Virus record (IMG/VR): IMGVR_UViG_3300030106_006393
Coordinates: 7,216-47,669 of that record
Source: a virus
Reading direction: 5' to 3' (one strand)
Length of the DNA stretch: 40,454 bases
The position numbers were made by a program, and so were the translations under genes. The notes under the pieces are model-generated. The model was not told where the DNA came from, ran no database searches, and was given only the letters and a program-made list of their open reading frames with translations. Shown piece after piece: positions 32,398-39,925 of the stretch (position 1 is the stretch's first letter; each line of letters starts with the position of its first letter).

Positions 32398-33594
32398 ATG
32401 TATTTTCAGAGTATTGATGACAAGCAAGAGTGCTTGGGTCTCTATTACGACTCTCGATGTGTGTTTGAGGACATCGACTTTTCTAAGCTGACAAGGACTT
32501 GGAAGTATACCAAGACCCTGTTAGATCATGACAACATAGAGTATGGATTTTTATTTTCCGGCGGCAAGTCGATAGACGAGATGTGCCCTGACCACATGCG
32601 TCACGATTGGGATGCTGTGTCCAGAAGGATGAATGCGTTTTTAAAATCTCTAAATACTGCAAAGGTAGACCTTTCTGAAAACTGCTTCTTCGAAATTATT
32701 TCGCCCAAAGAAATTTCCAGATTTTTGGAAATCAAAAACAGGATAACTGAGCATGTATTCTCTAGCGTTTCTCGTCCAAAAGAATACGAGCACTTATTGA
32801 GCATCGCGAAGATGATTGAAGAGATAAAACACCAAGAAGTTGTGATCGACACAAAGAGGCTAAAAGCGGATTCCTATAAAGCTAAAAACATGGCCTTTTC
32901 CCAAACTCTGAGAAAGGTACGAAATCGCGTATCTTACAAGCTCTTCGGAACAAAGACAGGAAGACTAACAGTCGATAAAGGCTACTTTCCAGTTTTGACT
33001 CTCGATAAGGAATTGAGAAAGTATGTAATTCCAAATAACGACCTGTTTATAGAGGTTGATGTAAATGGTGCGGAAATTAGAACCCTATTGGCTCTTTTGG
33101 GAGAAGAACAGCCAGATGTGGACATTCATGACTGGAATGTAGAAAATGTCTACAAGTCCGGAACCAGAGAAGAGGCAAAAAAGAGATTTTTCGCTTGGCT
33201 GTATAATCCTGCCTCGAATGATGACGCCTCATCCGATACCTATAACAGAGAACTGATAAAGAAGAGGTTTTGGGACGGAGAAAAGGTCACTACACCGTTT
33301 TTTAGAGAAATCGACAGTGATGAGTATCATTGTGTAAATTATACTTTACAATCGACGTCAAATGATGTATGCTTGGAGCAGGCAAGAAAAGTATTCGATA
33401 TATTAGACCAAAAGAAGAGCAAAATTGCCTTCTTGATGCATGACTCTATTATCTTAGATTTCGCCGCCTCTGAAAAGTCGCTATTGCGAGAGATCATAGA
33501 GGCCTTCAGAAATACGAGATTTGGACAGTATAGAGTCAATGTCAATATGGGTAAGAATTTTGGAGAAATGAAGGAAATCAATTGGAAACAATAA
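32398..33594 (+). CDS. polA: Compact family A DNA polymerase (palm/fingers only)
   Basis: 398 residues from ATG 32398 with TTGAGG upstream. Family A motifs align in order: TKTGRLT (185-191), motif A EVDVNGAEIRTLL with Asp221 and Glu226 (E. coli Pol I D705/E710), motif B R257-K261-F265-Y269 (R754, K758, F762, Y766 spacing exactly kept), a Q-helix NYTLQSTSND (about 314-323) and motif C MHDSIILDF with His348/Asp349 (H881/D882), Ser350 replacing Glu883. Both catalytic aspartates are present. No 3'-5' exonuclease or 5'-3' exonuclease domain fits in the first ~150 residues, which are divergent; a FEN-type exonuclease is separate at 37533. Role: genome replication or a reduced accessory polymerase. 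The gene's 3' end overlaps the tubulin-like gene. Confidence 0.85.
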   Translation: MYFQSIDDKQECLGLYYDSRCVFEDIDFSKLTRTWKYTKTLLDHDNIEYGFLFSGGKSIDEMCPDHMRHDWDAVSRRMNAFLKSLNTAKVDLSENCFFEIISPKEISRFLEIKNRITEHVFSSVSRPKEYEHLLSIAKMIEEIKHQEVVIDTKRLKADSYKAKNMAFSQTLRKVRNRVSYKLFGTKTGRLTVDKGYFPVLTLDKELRKYVIPNNDLFIEVDVNGAEIRTLLALLGEEQPDVDIHDWNVENVYKSGTREEAKKRFFAWLYNPASNDDASSDTYNRELIKKRFWDGEKVTTPFFREIDSDEYHCVNYTLQSTSNDVCLEQARKVFDILDQKKSKIAFLMHDSIILDFAASEKSLLREIIEAFRNTRFGQYRVNVNMGKNFGEMKEINWKQ

Positions 33595-34418
33595 TTGCAC
33601 TCGGTACGGTTGGATGTAATGTAGCGCGAAAGCTAGAACAGTACGAACAATACGACGTATACAAGATTGATCACGAAGAGTCAGAAGAAAAGAACTATCA
33701 AAAGATCAGAAAGTACGATAATCCTGAAAAATACGAGAAAACAATCCCTGGAGTAAAGACACTCTTAAAAAAGGTGGAGGGTTCTGTGCTTTTTGTTGTA
33801 TGCGGTGCAAGCACCGTTGCATCTGCTTCTTTGGTCATACTTGAGCAGATTCACAAAAGGTGCGACATCAATGTTTTGTACGTAAAGCCAGAAACAGACC
33901 TTTTGAGCGAACAAAAGAAAATGCAAGAGAGGGCTGTCCGCAATGTATTGCAGCACTATACTCGTTCGGGTATGTTGGAAAGAACATTCTTAGTATCTAA
34001 CGAGTCTCTAGACCCGATGGTTGAAGATGCATCAATATTAGGGTATCACGACTCTTTGAACGACCTGATCTCTTCAGCGTTTCATATGATCAACTTCTTC
34101 AATCACGTTGACTCTGTTACCGACACATTCTCGCCTCCAGCGGAGACTGCTAAGATTTCCACGATTGGAATGATGAGTATCGAGACAGGCAAGGAAAACA
34201 TGTTCTTTCCTCTTGACAGAGTCAGAGAAACACGCTATTATTATGGCATACCTGAAGAAAGCCTCAGGAAAGAAAAGCTGCTTCACAGAAAGATTGTGAA
34301 ACAGGTGAAAGAAAAGGCAACAGACAGCAAGAAGGTAAGCTATGGGATATACTCAACAACTTATAACGACGAATTTGCATACGTTTTGTCTCATTCGTCA
34401 TTCGTACAAGAAATGTAA
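33582..34418 (+). CDS. Divergent tubulin/FtsZ-superfamily-like protein
   Basis: 278 residues starting at TTG 33582 with AAGGAA upstream, overlapping polA by 13 nt. N-terminus ETIIALGTVGCNVARKLEQ fits the first strand-loop-helix (FtsZ GxGGxGxN). Residues 68-92 (SVLFVVCGASTVASASLVILEQI) fit the tubulin signature strand and T4 loop, where FtsZ has GGGTGTG; here it is degenerate (CGASTVAS). INVLYVKPETDLLSEQKKMQERAVRNVLQ matches FtsZ VxVVTKP ... RxxxAxxGLxxL; LVSNESLDPM matches FtsZ IPNDKL. The C-terminal 100 residues are too divergent to judge. Could be a viral cytoskeletal element (as PhuZ/TubZ are) or an adapted non-polymerising relative that handles replication. The fold call is by eye, moderate; activity unknown. 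Confidence 0.6.
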   Translation: METIIALGTVGCNVARKLEQYEQYDVYKIDHEESEEKNYQKIRKYDNPEKYEKTIPGVKTLLKKVEGSVLFVVCGASTVASASLVILEQIHKRCDINVLYVKPETDLLSEQKKMQERAVRNVLQHYTRSGMLERTFLVSNESLDPMVEDASILGYHDSLNDLISSAFHMINFFNHVDSVTDTFSPPAETAKISTIGMMSIETGKENMFFPLDRVRETRYYYGIPEESLRKEKLLHRKIVKQVKEKATDSKKVSYGIYSTTYNDEFAYVLSHSSFVQEM

Positions 34419-34425
34419 TTTTTAC

Positions 34426-34453
34426 TTGACAAACAAGTCAAACTTGGTATAAT
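34426..34453 (+). promoter_or_regulatory. Sigma70-type promoter for the SSB gene
   Basis: TTGACA (34426-34431), 16-bp spacer, TATAAT (34448-34453): both hexamers are perfect consensus. It lies just after the tubulin-like gene and 71 nt before the SSB ATG, so transcription by the unmodified host polymerase, hence early expression, is likely. Confidence 0.88.
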
Positions 34454-34460
34454 AGATTTA

Positions 34461-34496
34461 GTTGGTCGGGCTATTTGCCGACCTGCTTTAGCCAAC
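34461..34496 (+). promoter_or_regulatory. Structured leader of the SSB mRNA (possible autoregulatory element)
   Basis: In the ~60-nt leader GGTCGG (34464-34469) can pair with CCGACC (34478-34483), and GTTGG (34461-34465) with CCAAC (34492-34496); TCGG/CCGA can nest inside the latter. T4 gp32 controls its own translation through a leader structure, so similar control is possible. There is no T-run, so it is not a terminator. Confidence 0.4.
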
Positions 34497-34524
34497 AAGA
34501 GCACAAAAATAAAGGAGAAATATT

Positions 34525-35298
34525 ATGGCTCTCAATTTAGATCGCATGCGCGAGAAACTTAACGCTGTCACCGGAAAGGGAGATGGCAAGCGGGGTGACT
34601 TCTGGAAGCCCAAAGACGGAGAGAACAATATTCGAATTGTTCCGACACCCGATGGAGACCCCTTTAAGGAGAAGTTCTTCCATTATAACGTAGCACAGGG
34701 AGGATTCCTGTGTCCAAAGAGGAACTTTGGTGATAACTGCCCTGTCTGCAACTTTGGAAACAAGCTGTGGAACGAGGGAACAGAAGAGAGCAAGAGAATG
34801 GCAAAGCAACTTTTTGCCAAGCAGCGCTTCTTTTCACCAGTTTTGGTCAGAGGAGAAGAAGATCAAGGCGTACGAGTCTGGGGATACGGTAAGCTGGCTT
34901 ATGAAAAGCTGCTGACAATTGTCCTCGATCCTGACTATGGCGACGTGACTGATCCTGAAAGTGGCAATGACCTCAAGGTTATGTATGGCAAGCCACCAGG
35001 CGCTTCATTCCCTAGAACTGATATTCGAGCCCGACCTAGAAAGACGGTGCTGTGCGACGATGCTGTGGGCGGCGATGAACGCTGTGCAGAGCTGCTTGAG
35101 ACAGTTCCTAATCTGGATGAGATTTTCGAAAGAAAGTCCACAGAGGAAGTTCAGGCCCTGCTTGACGCTTTCTTGGACGGAGACAATACAGACAATCAGG
35201 TAGAGAAGTTTGGTGGCACTACGACCACCACCACGACTACCACTACAAACGAAACGGATGCTGTTGAGGCAGCATTCAATGATTTGCTAAATAACTAA
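34525..35298 (+). CDS. gp32: Single-stranded DNA-binding protein, gp32-like
   Basis: 257 residues from ATG 34525 with AAAGGAGA. It starts with a basic arm (LDRMREKLNAVTG). Zn ligands in the T4 gp32 pattern are His53, Cys63, Cys72 and Cys75 (FHYN ... CPKRNFGDNCPVCNFG). The core follows with YGKPPGASFPRTDIRAR. A run of ten Thr near residue 230 links to an acidic C-terminal tail (ETDAVEAAFNDLLNN) of the kind through which gp32 recruits replication partners. It covers single strands at the fork and works with UvsX and helicase found downstream. Own sigma70 promoter and structured leader. Terminator follows. Confidence 0.93.
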   Translation: MALNLDRMREKLNAVTGKGDGKRGDFWKPKDGENNIRIVPTPDGDPFKEKFFHYNVAQGGFLCPKRNFGDNCPVCNFGNKLWNEGTEESKRMAKQLFAKQRFFSPVLVRGEEDQGVRVWGYGKLAYEKLLTIVLDPDYGDVTDPESGNDLKVMYGKPPGASFPRTDIRARPRKTVLCDDAVGGDERCAELLETVPNLDEIFERKSTEEVQALLDAFLDGDNTDNQVEKFGGTTTTTTTTTTNETDAVEAAFNDLLNN

Positions 35299-35313
35299 AA
35301 CAAAACCGCAGGT

Positions 35314-35341
35314 AGGCACGGGTTTACAGGTGCCTTCTTTT
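35314..35341 (+). terminator. Intrinsic terminator/attenuator between SSB and FKBP genes
   Basis: AGGCAC (35314-35319) pairs with GTGCCT (35330-35335) around a 10-nt loop, followed by TCTTTTA. The short stem and interrupted T-run suggest partial read-through into the genes behind. Confidence 0.6.
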
Positions 35342-35359
35342 AAAGAAAGGAATAAAATA

Positions 35360-35800
35360 ATGGGAAAGAAGAGAAAGGCCCTTAAGGGCAGGACAGTTAA
35401 CGTTCATTATGTAGGAACTTTGGATGACGGTACAACATTTGACAGCTCCAAGGCTCGTGGAGAGCCAATTTCATTTGAGGTTGGTGCTGGTGAGATGATC
35501 CCCGGTTTTGATACTGCTGTAGACGGCATGACAATCGGAGAAACAAAGAATATCACGGTTCCGCCAGAAGAGGCATATGGAGACTTTAATCCACAGGCTT
35601 TTCAGGTTGTCCCGGCAGAAATGTTCACGGAAGGCTTTAATCCGGAACTTGGACAGGTTGTGCAAGGAACCACAGGTACCGGAGAAACTTTTACTGCTAG
35701 AGTTCATACGCTAGAAGACAACTCTGTTACTCTAGATTTTAATCACCCAATGGCTGGTAAGAATCTCAATTTTGAGATCGAACTAGTTAGCGTGGAATAA
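35360..35800 (+). CDS. SlyD-like FKBP-type peptidyl-prolyl isomerase
   Basis: 146 residues from ATG 35360 (AAGGAA upstream); a GTG at 35330 in frame lies in the terminator stem and is rejected. FKBP layout: VNVHYVGTLDDGTTFDSS, then MIPGFDTAVDGMTIGETKNITVPPEEAYGDF, an inserted flap of about 45 residues (80-125) and LDFNHPMAGKNLNFEIEL. The AYG and NHPMAGKxLxF boxes are characteristic of the SlyD branch, in which the flap acts as a chaperone domain. The His-rich metal-binding tail of E. coli SlyD is absent. It catalyses prolyl cis-trans isomerisation and protects folding proteins, plausibly for phage structural or replication proteins. No signal peptide, so cytoplasmic. Followed at once by the secreted protein gene. 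Confidence 0.9.
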   Translation: MGKKRKALKGRTVNVHYVGTLDDGTTFDSSKARGEPISFEVGAGEMIPGFDTAVDGMTIGETKNITVPPEEAYGDFNPQAFQVVPAEMFTEGFNPELGQVVQGTTGTGETFTARVHTLEDNSVTLDFNHPMAGKNLNFEIELVSVE

Positions 35801-35801
35801 A

Positions 35802-36320
35802 ATGCTTAAGAGTATCTTAGTTTGCGCCATGGCGCTAATGATGTCGACACCAGCTTTCGCACAAGAGAAGAATTGGGATAAACGTTCCGGGCTTAGATTT
35901 GGATATGGTTATCTTAACGGGGTGCGAGAGATGGAAAACATGAATAACCCCGGAAAGGTTAAGCGCCTCAGTCCTCACACTTTTGTGTTGGGGTTTGAAA
36001 TGCAGCAGGTGCTGGAGGGCGGAGACTGGTTGGATATCTTGTTTATCCAAAACGTCAGTATTAGCGGACTGGATCAAAGTGTGATTAATCCATCGGCCAG
36101 CGCTCTGGTTGGGTTTGAAATTGATAAACAAATTCAGCTAGGCGTCGGCCCAAATATCTCGACATTTGATCCATCCGGCAAGGACAAGATAGTTCACCTG
36201 ATTATAGCTGCTGGGTGGACATTTCAAGCTGGTATCTTTAGTGTTCCAGTTCACTTTAGTATCGTCCCCGATTCAGATGGATATTGGGGCGCAGCGTTAA
36301 CAACTGGTGTAAATTGGTAG
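35802..36320 (+). CDS. Secreted, probable outer-membrane beta-barrel protein
   Basis: 172 residues from ATG 35802, one base after the isomerase stop codon. A signal peptide is clear: MLKSILVCAMALMMSTPAFA with cleavage after Ala20 (AFA-QE). The rest alternates aromatic/hydrophobic and polar residues in strand pattern (SGLRFGYGYLNGV, HTFVLGFEMQQVL, ALVGFEIDKQIQLGVGPN, HLIIAAGWTFQAGIFSVPVHFSIV, YWGAALTTGVNW), ending in an aromatic residue as barrels for BAM insertion do. No lipobox. A phage-coded surface or periplasmic protein in an early operon could block superinfecting phages or alter the envelope; this is inference. Its UvsX neighbour overlaps neither gene. Confidence 0.75.
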   Translation: MLKSILVCAMALMMSTPAFAQEKNWDKRSGLRFGYGYLNGVREMENMNNPGKVKRLSPHTFVLGFEMQQVLEGGDWLDILFIQNVSISGLDQSVINPSASALVGFEIDKQIQLGVGPNISTFDPSGKDKIVHLIIAAGWTFQAGIFSVPVHFSIVPDSDGYWGAALTTGVNW

Positions 36321-36331
36321 GAGTAAATAAC

Positions 36332-37462
36332 TTGGCAAAAATTAGTAAAATTAAACCCGGTAAAATCTCTATGGATGAGATGCGCCGTATCATCAACAAG
36401 AAGGCTGGCCATGAAGTGGCGCATAGCCTGGCAGAAGACAATCCAACAGAGGTAAAAGAATGGATCCCAACTGGCTCACGCTGGCTAGATTCCATTATCT
36501 GTAAAGGAAAGCTTGCAGGTATTCCTGTAGGGAAGATCGTAGAGATTGCAGGGCTAGAAGCCACCGGAAAGTCTTATATGGCAACGCAGATCGCTGCAAA
36601 TGCCCAAAAGATGGGGCTTGATGTTGTGTACTTCGACTCTGAGTCTGCTATCGACCCTTCCTTTCTAGAAAGGGCAGGCTGCGATCTTGACCGCCTGATG
36701 TACATTCAGGCCGAGAGTGTGGAGTTTGTTCTAGAAACTATCGAAGAGCTACTGGCGACAGGCAACAAGTGGCTATTCATTTGGGATTCTTTGGCGCTAA
36801 CTCCAGCTATCTCTGATATCGAGGGTGACTTTAATCCTCAGTCATCGATGGCAGTAAAGGCAAGAATCTTGTCAAAGGGCATGTCAAAACTAACTGTACC
36901 AATTGCCAACAGCAAGGCAACACTATTGGTGCTTAATCAGCTGAAGACGAATATCACTCGATCTCCATCTGAAGCGATGACAACCCCATATGTAACACCA
37001 GGCGGCAAGGCGATGCACTACGCATATTCTTTGCGTATCTGGCTTACAGGAAGGAAAGCAAAAGCATCCTTCGTGCAAGACGAGAATGGTTTTAGAATTG
37101 GATCAGAAGTTAAGGCAAAACTTGAGAAGTCTCGTTTTGGCACTGCTGGTCGTCACTGCAACTTTAAGATTCTTTGGGGCAACACTGACAGTGTAGGCGT
37201 TCAGGATGAGGAGAGTTGGTTTGATGCCATTCAGATTTCAGATAGTCTAAAGCAGTCTGGAGCCTGGTTCTCGCTAACCCTTGAAGACGGAACAGAAAAG
37301 AAGTTCCAGCGTAAGGGTTGGGTAAAAGAACTGCAAAACGAAGATTTTCGCAAAAGAGTCTTGCAAATCATCGATGAGGATGTTATAATGAAATTCGATA
37401 ACAGAACAGGAAATGCTTCCGACTATTACGAGAAGGAAGAAGACTCGCCCGCTAAGGAGTAG
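36332..37462 (+). CDS. uvsX: UvsX, RecA-like recombinase
   Basis: 376 residues starting at TTG 36332 with TAGGAG upstream; the longer in-frame ORF (ATG 36284) would run inside the preceding gene and has no ribosome binding site. Walker A GLEATGKS (74-81), Walker B WLFIWD (147-152), the FDSESAIDPSF segment after strand 2 and VTPGGKAMHYAYSLRIWL are all RecA/UvsX hallmarks. It forms filaments on ssDNA with gp32-type SSB, pairs homologous DNA and drives recombination-dependent replication. Length is near T4 UvsX (391). It is followed by a strong terminator. Confidence 0.95.
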   Translation: MAKISKIKPGKISMDEMRRIINKKAGHEVAHSLAEDNPTEVKEWIPTGSRWLDSIICKGKLAGIPVGKIVEIAGLEATGKSYMATQIAANAQKMGLDVVYFDSESAIDPSFLERAGCDLDRLMYIQAESVEFVLETIEELLATGNKWLFIWDSLALTPAISDIEGDFNPQSSMAVKARILSKGMSKLTVPIANSKATLLVLNQLKTNITRSPSEAMTTPYVTPGGKAMHYAYSLRIWLTGRKAKASFVQDENGFRIGSEVKAKLEKSRFGTAGRHCNFKILWGNTDSVGVQDEESWFDAIQISDSLKQSGAWFSLTLEDGTEKKFQRKGWVKELQNEDFRKRVLQIIDEDVIMKFDNRTGNASDYYEKEEDSPAKE

Positions 37463-37490
37463 ATCCTCCGTTTGGTCCTTAGCAACGTAT

Positions 37491-37520
37491 GCCCCGGGGT
37501 CCTCCCCCGGGGCCTTTTTT
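37491..37520 (+). terminator. Strong intrinsic terminator after uvsX
   Basis: GCCCCGGGG (37491-37499), loop TCCTC (37500-37504), CCCCGGGGC (37505-37513), then CTTTTTT. It is the most GC-rich hairpin in the window. Confidence 0.93.
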
Positions 37521-37532
37521 GAAAGGTAAGAC

Positions 37533-38492
37533 GTGAAGAAGAGACTGATGATTGTGGATGCGCACAATCAATTTTTAAGATCATATATTGTAGACCCAAG
37601 CCTATCAACAAATGGGCAACCCATCGGTGGTTCAAAGGGTTTCCTAAAGATTCTAAATAAGCTAACAAGAATCATAAGCCCAGACATGACCATTGTAGTT
37701 TGGGATGGTGAGGGAGGTTCGCAAAAGCGCAGAGCCCAAAACAAGAACTACAAGCAGGGAAGAAAGCCTGTCCGCCTCAATAGAGACATACGTCACCTTA
37801 CAGAGGAGCAGGAAAGGGAAAACAAAGCATGGCAACAGATTCGTGCAATTGAGTACCTAAATCAGACCCCTGTTGTTCAGTTCATGGAGCCGAGAGTAGA
37901 GGCAGACGATGTCATTTCTCATGTTGCCCAAGCGCCAAAATTTGAAGAATGGCAAAAGGTAATCATCTCCAGTGATAAAGACTTTATTCAATTGCTGAAC
38001 GATAAGACTATCCTATACAGGCCAACACAGGATCAGGTTTTGAACAAGAACAAGGTTCTAGAGGAGTATAGTATTCATCCAAACAATTTTGCATTAGCTC
38101 GTGCTATGGTTGGAGACAAGAGTGATAACTTAGACGGTGTCAAAGGCGTAGGCTTGGCGACCGTTGCAAAGAGGTTTCCGTTCTTCGCAAGAGAGGAGGA
38201 GTGCTTTATTGATGACGTTATCGAACATTGTCATTCTCAAGAGACCGGTCTAAAGGTTTATGATCGGATTCTGGAAGAGCAGGACAAGATAAACAGCAAC
38301 TACAAGATTATGCAGTTGTATTCACCTACAATTTCGGTACAAGGTAGAATGAGAATCAACGAGACTCTGGAGGGACACCAGCCAGAGTTCAATAAGACAG
38401 GCTTGCGAAAGCTGATGCTTCAGGATGGTATTGGAGAGGTGTCCTTAAGTTCTCTGTATGAGAGTTTTAACAGAATGATTTCAGACTTTTAG
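37533..38492 (+). CDS. rnh: 5'-3' exonuclease / RNase H of the FEN family (T4 rnh-like)
   Basis: 319 residues starting at GTG 37533 (GAAAGGTAAG upstream). FEN-type metal ligands appear in order: Asp9 (MIVDAHN), Asp58 (VVWDGEGGSQKRR), Glu123/Asp125/Asp126 (EADD), Asp148/Asp150 (SSDKD), Asp195/Asp198 (GDKSDN), and a helix-hairpin-helix GVKGVGLAT. In T4, RNase H removes RNA primers and adjacent DNA on the lagging strand with gp32. Its length is close to T4 rnh (305). The family A polymerase in this genome lacks this domain, so this is probably the missing partner in trans. Only 12 bp separate it from the uvsX terminator; its promoter is unclear. Confidence 0.92.
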   Translation: MKKRLMIVDAHNQFLRSYIVDPSLSTNGQPIGGSKGFLKILNKLTRIISPDMTIVVWDGEGGSQKRRAQNKNYKQGRKPVRLNRDIRHLTEEQERENKAWQQIRAIEYLNQTPVVQFMEPRVEADDVISHVAQAPKFEEWQKVIISSDKDFIQLLNDKTILYRPTQDQVLNKNKVLEEYSIHPNNFALARAMVGDKSDNLDGVKGVGLATVAKRFPFFAREEECFIDDVIEHCHSQETGLKVYDRILEEQDKINSNYKIMQLYSPTISVQGRMRINETLEGHQPEFNKTGLRKLMLQDGIGEVSLSSLYESFNRMISDF

Positions 38493-38494
38493 TC

Positions 38495-38523
38495 TTGCAT
38501 CTTTCTGTTCTCTGTGTTAAGAT
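38495..38523 (+). promoter_or_regulatory. Possible promoter for the helicase gene
   Basis: TTGCAT (38495-38500), 17-bp spacer, TAAGAT (38518-38523), 25 nt before the ATG at 38548. Both hexamers are near consensus at the right spacing. Confidence 0.45.
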
Positions 38524-38547
38524 CGTTTATAAAACAAAAGGCTAATC

Positions 38548-39921
38548 ATGACAGATAAAGAAAGAGAAGATTTTTCTAATTTTGGAAAGACTTTTCAAGA
38601 GGACTTGTGCCATCTGATTTTGGCTGATAGGCCTTTTGCTGATCAGATATTTGAAGTATTGGACACGAACTTCTTAGAGCTTAAGCACTTAAGAGTTTTC
38701 GTCAAGAAGATTTCGAATTATAGAAAGAAGTATGGTGTCCACCCTACGGAAAAGATAATGAAGTCCATTATCAGGACAGAGTTAAAAAGAGAACCTGAAT
38801 CAATTCAGGTTCTTATTAGGGACTACTATGCGAGGGTGTTATCTTCTGGCCTTGAGCCGGAAGGTTCAGAGTATATCAAGGATGTCTCTCTTGATTTTTG
38901 CCGAAAGCAAAAGCTGAAAGAGGCCTTAATTAAGTCTGTTGATTTGATCAAGCGATCTTCTTTCGAGGAAGTCAGCAGCGTTATCAACGACGCGATTAAA
39001 CTTGGTAGTGACAACAATTTCGGGTATGATTATCTTCTAGACTTTGAGAAGAGATTTGAAATTAGAGAGAGAAACCCAATCACAACAGGTTGGTCAGAGA
39101 TAGATTCTTTGTGCAAAGGGGGCCTGGGCAAAGGCGAGCTAGGAGTTTGTATTGCTCCGACTGGCGCGGGCAAGAGTATGGCGCTGGTTCATTTAGGAGC
39201 CCAGGCCCTCAAGGCAGGCAAGAACGTTGTTCACTACACTCTCGAATTGGGGGACACGATTGTAGCAGGAAGGTACGACAGTTGCATTACGGGTGTGGAC
39301 CTATCAAACATGACGTCTTTCAAAGAAAAGATCTATGAAGAGATTCAAGACATTGAGGGCAGGTTGGTCGTCAAAGAATATCCGACTCGTTCAGCGAGCG
39401 TACAAACGCTTCGAAGCCACCTTGAAAAGATGAAACTAAGAGGCTTCGAGCCAGATTTGATCATCGTGGACTACGGAGACCTTCTTCGGCCAATTTCTTC
39501 AGGAAAAGATGAGAAAAGACATCAACTGGAGACTATTTATGAGGAGTTGAGAGGAATTGCGCAAATCAACGAATGCCCAGTCTGGACTGCCTCTCAAACA
39601 AATAGAAGCGGGTTGAATGCTGAAGTCATAACGATGGAAGCTATTTCAGAAGCGTTCAACAAGTGCTTCGTCGCTGATTTTATATTTACTGTATCAAGGA
39701 CTATTGAAGACAAAAATACCAATAGTGGGCGCATCTTTGTAGCTAAAAATAGAAACGGACCCGATGGATTGGTTTATCCAATATTCATGGACACGAGCAA
39801 CGTAAAGATTAAAGTGCTACCGCCCACAAATGAGTCTGTCGATGACATTATAGAAAACTCAGCGAAAAAGCAGATGCAAAAGTTAAAAGAAAAATACAAG
39901 GATTTTAAAAAGGAGAGTTAA
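38548..39921 (+). CDS. gp41: Replicative DNA helicase, DnaB/gp41-like
   Basis: 457 residues from ATG 38548. N-terminal helical domain (1-165), then RecA-type core: Walker A APTGAGKS (203-210), TLELGDTIVAGRYD (231-244; DnaB motif SLEMxxxxLxxR), Walker B DLIIVDYGDLLRP (303-315), and sensor WTASQTNR (347-354). DnaB-type ring helicase moving 5'-3' at the fork, normally loaded through gp59 and tied to primase gp61 in T4. Length close to T4 gp41 (475). Upstream weak sigma70-like promoter. Two genes on is class II RNR. Confidence 0.94.
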   Translation: MTDKEREDFSNFGKTFQEDLCHLILADRPFADQIFEVLDTNFLELKHLRVFVKKISNYRKKYGVHPTEKIMKSIIRTELKREPESIQVLIRDYYARVLSSGLEPEGSEYIKDVSLDFCRKQKLKEALIKSVDLIKRSSFEEVSSVINDAIKLGSDNNFGYDYLLDFEKRFEIRERNPITTGWSEIDSLCKGGLGKGELGVCIAPTGAGKSMALVHLGAQALKAGKNVVHYTLELGDTIVAGRYDSCITGVDLSNMTSFKEKIYEEIQDIEGRLVVKEYPTRSASVQTLRSHLEKMKLRGFEPDLIIVDYGDLLRPISSGKDEKRHQLETIYEELRGIAQINECPVWTASQTNRSGLNAEVITMEAISEAFNKCFVADFIFTVSRTIEDKNTNSGRIFVAKNRNGPDGLVYPIFMDTSNVKIKVLPPTNESVDDIIENSAKKQMQKLKEKYKDFKKES

Positions 39922-39925
39922 TATA

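Noticed and set aside
35330-35359. GTG 35330 as start of the FKBP gene
   Set aside because: It lies in the hairpin stem after the SSB gene; ATG 35360 has AAGGAA and matches FKBP length.
36284-36331. ATG 36284 as the uvsX start
   Set aside because: It lies inside the preceding gene without a ribosome binding site; TTG 36332 has TAGGAG at correct distance.
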